A DNA stretch of 26,862 nt from NCBI GenBank assembly GCA_910584815.1, contig CAJUBT010000009.1, positions 1-26,862 on the forward strand, in the 5' to 3' direction. The stretch comes from an uncultured Christensenella sp. Its GTDB lineage: Bacteria; Bacillota; Clostridia; Christensenellales; UBA1242. The translations under genes were made by a program, and so were the position numbers. The notes under the pieces are model-generated. The model searched no databases, had not been told where the DNA came from, and worked only from the letters and a program-made list of their open reading frames with translations. Position 1 is the stretch's first letter; the number at the start of each line of letters is the position of its first letter. Below, piece after piece: positions 26,297 through 26,862 of this stretch.

Positions 26297-26617
26297 CTAT
26301 TTTGTTTTTTGTAACTTTTTAAGTATAACGCTAATTGCTTTTTCATAATTTTTTTCTGCATTCTTTGTAAGATCTTCTGCTTTTTTATTATATTCTTGCA
26401 AAGAAGTTTCAAACTCGGTATGAAATTTTTCTTCATTAATTTGAGTTTGTTGCTTTAACATTTTTTTAGAAGATTCTTGTGCATCGTTTTTTATTTTTGC
26501 ATTTTCTTCTTCCGCCTTAGAAACAATTTTAACAGACTCTACCCTTGCATTGTTACTTAGTTTTTCGCTTGCTTCTTCTGCTTTTAAAATGGATTCTATA
26601 ATTTTGTTTTTCACCAT
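26297..26617 (-). CDS. ntpF: V-type ATPase peripheral stalk subunit (NtpF/subunit G or H type)
   Basis: First gene of the cluster. The 106-residue product is one long charged helix rich in Ala, Glu, Lys and Asn with no hydrophobic core, as expected for the partner of NtpE in the peripheral stalk. Sequence alone would not identify it; the position ahead of ntpI, as in E. hirae, does. A TTG three codons upstream is in frame, but it lies only 3-4 bases from the AAGGAGA site, too close; the ATG at 26617 at about 12 bases matches the spacing used by ntpB and ntpK. It is the only gene in the window ending in TAG. Confidence 0.82.
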   Translation of the reverse strand: MVKNKIIESILKAEEASEKLSNNARVESVKIVSKAEEENAKIKNDAQESSKKMLKQQTQINEEKFHTEFETSLQEYNKKAEDLTKNAEKNYEKAISVILKKLQKTK

Positions 26618-26740
26618 TTTTGCCAAAAATCTCCTTTTCTGTTTATTTTTAAAAATTTCTATAGAATTTACTAGAAAACATTTTATTTAAGTTTATTTTT
26701 TTAAAAAATTTAAACAAAAACCTTAATATTACTAAATAAT

Positions 26741-26769
26741 ATTATCATAAATAACTTGAATTGTGTCAA
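26741..26769 (-). promoter_or_regulatory. Promoter of the V-ATPase cluster
   Basis: TTGACA (26764-26769), exactly 17 bases and GATAAT (26741-26746) on the minus strand, 11 of 12 consensus positions. It gives ntpF a leader of about 117 bases. Confidence 0.75.
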
Positions 26770-26785
26770 GTAAAAAGTTCGCTAT

Positions 26786-26811
26786 TTTTGTTAAAGTTTT
26801 GTTAAAGTTTT
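26786..26811. repeat. Two 11-bp direct repeats upstream of the V-ATPase promoter
   Basis: TTTTGTTAAAG occurs twice in tandem (26786-26796 and 26797-26807) and is followed by another TTTT. The repeats begin 16 bases upstream of the -35 box and are spaced by about one helix turn, so they could be a binding site for a regulator, or simply an A/T-rich upstream element. Confidence 0.4.
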
Positions 26812-26862
26812 ATCAATTATTTGTGTTTTTATGAATGTATTTAAAAGTTTTGTTTTTTAATA

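Noticed and set aside
1..26862. Use of TGA as tryptophan (Mollicutes code), suggested by the lack of TGA stops
   Set aside because: All genes are full length with TGG for Trp and no in-frame TGA; the preference for TAA is explained by base composition.
1..26862. Transposons, prophage, CRISPR arrays, tRNA or rRNA genes
   Set aside because: No transposase or integrase frame, no regularly spaced repeats, and no cloverleaf with a T-arm was found.

Overview
The window is AT-rich DNA (intergenic DNA is almost pure A/T) from an anaerobic, low-GC Firmicutes-type bacterium. The basis is pyruvate:ferredoxin oxidoreductase, a V-type ATPase cluster in the Enterococcus hirae ntp order, AGGAGG-type ribosome binding sites, and promoters of the TTGACA-N17-TATAAT type. 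Every clear gene ends in TAA except ntpF (TAG); no TGA stop is used. Tryptophan is read from TGG and the frames are intact under the standard bacterial code. An uncultured gut Clostridia/Bacilli relative would fit, but the window alone does not fix the taxon.

Layout. Positions 1-4430 hold a terminator, an O-antigen-ligase/polymerase-like membrane protein, uracil-DNA glycosylase (ung) and thioredoxin reductase (trxB), all on the minus strand. Positions 4595-7612 hold rpsI, rplM, a small orphan gene that looks frameshifted, and truA, all minus. truA-rplM-rpsI is a familiar Firmicutes order, here interrupted by the orphan gene and a terminator. Positions 7613-8103 are a long intergenic region with a possible structured RNA and the promoter/operator of the only plus-strand gene, the single-chain pyruvate:ferredoxin oxidoreductase (8104-11580). 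Positions 11956-16944 encode a 1662-residue surface protein: signal peptide, papain-like (C1) peptidase with intact Cys-His-Asn, MBG-type repeats, Listeria-Bacteroides-type repeats and a C-terminal membrane anchor. Positions 17159-26811 hold the V-ATPase cluster on the minus strand in the transcription order F-I-K-E-C-G-A-B-D, with a strong promoter at 26741-26769 and a terminator after ntpD.

How the parts fit. PFOR supplies acetyl-CoA, CO2 and reduced ferredoxin in anaerobic metabolism. The V-ATPase couples ATP to cation movement, and its membrane rotor subunit carries all five Na+-ligand positions known from E. hirae NtpK, so sodium is the likely ion. Thioredoxin reductase and ung are housekeeping. 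The surface peptidase and the polysaccharide ligase-like protein belong to the cell envelope.

The points most worth a second look are: the surface peptidase; the Na+ signature and separate expression signals around ntpK; an 11-bp inverted repeat at the predicted PFOR start of transcription; a possible structured RNA at 7717-7871; an apparently leaderless truA; and the broken orphan gene between truA and rplM. I found no mobile element, CRISPR array, tRNA or rRNA.
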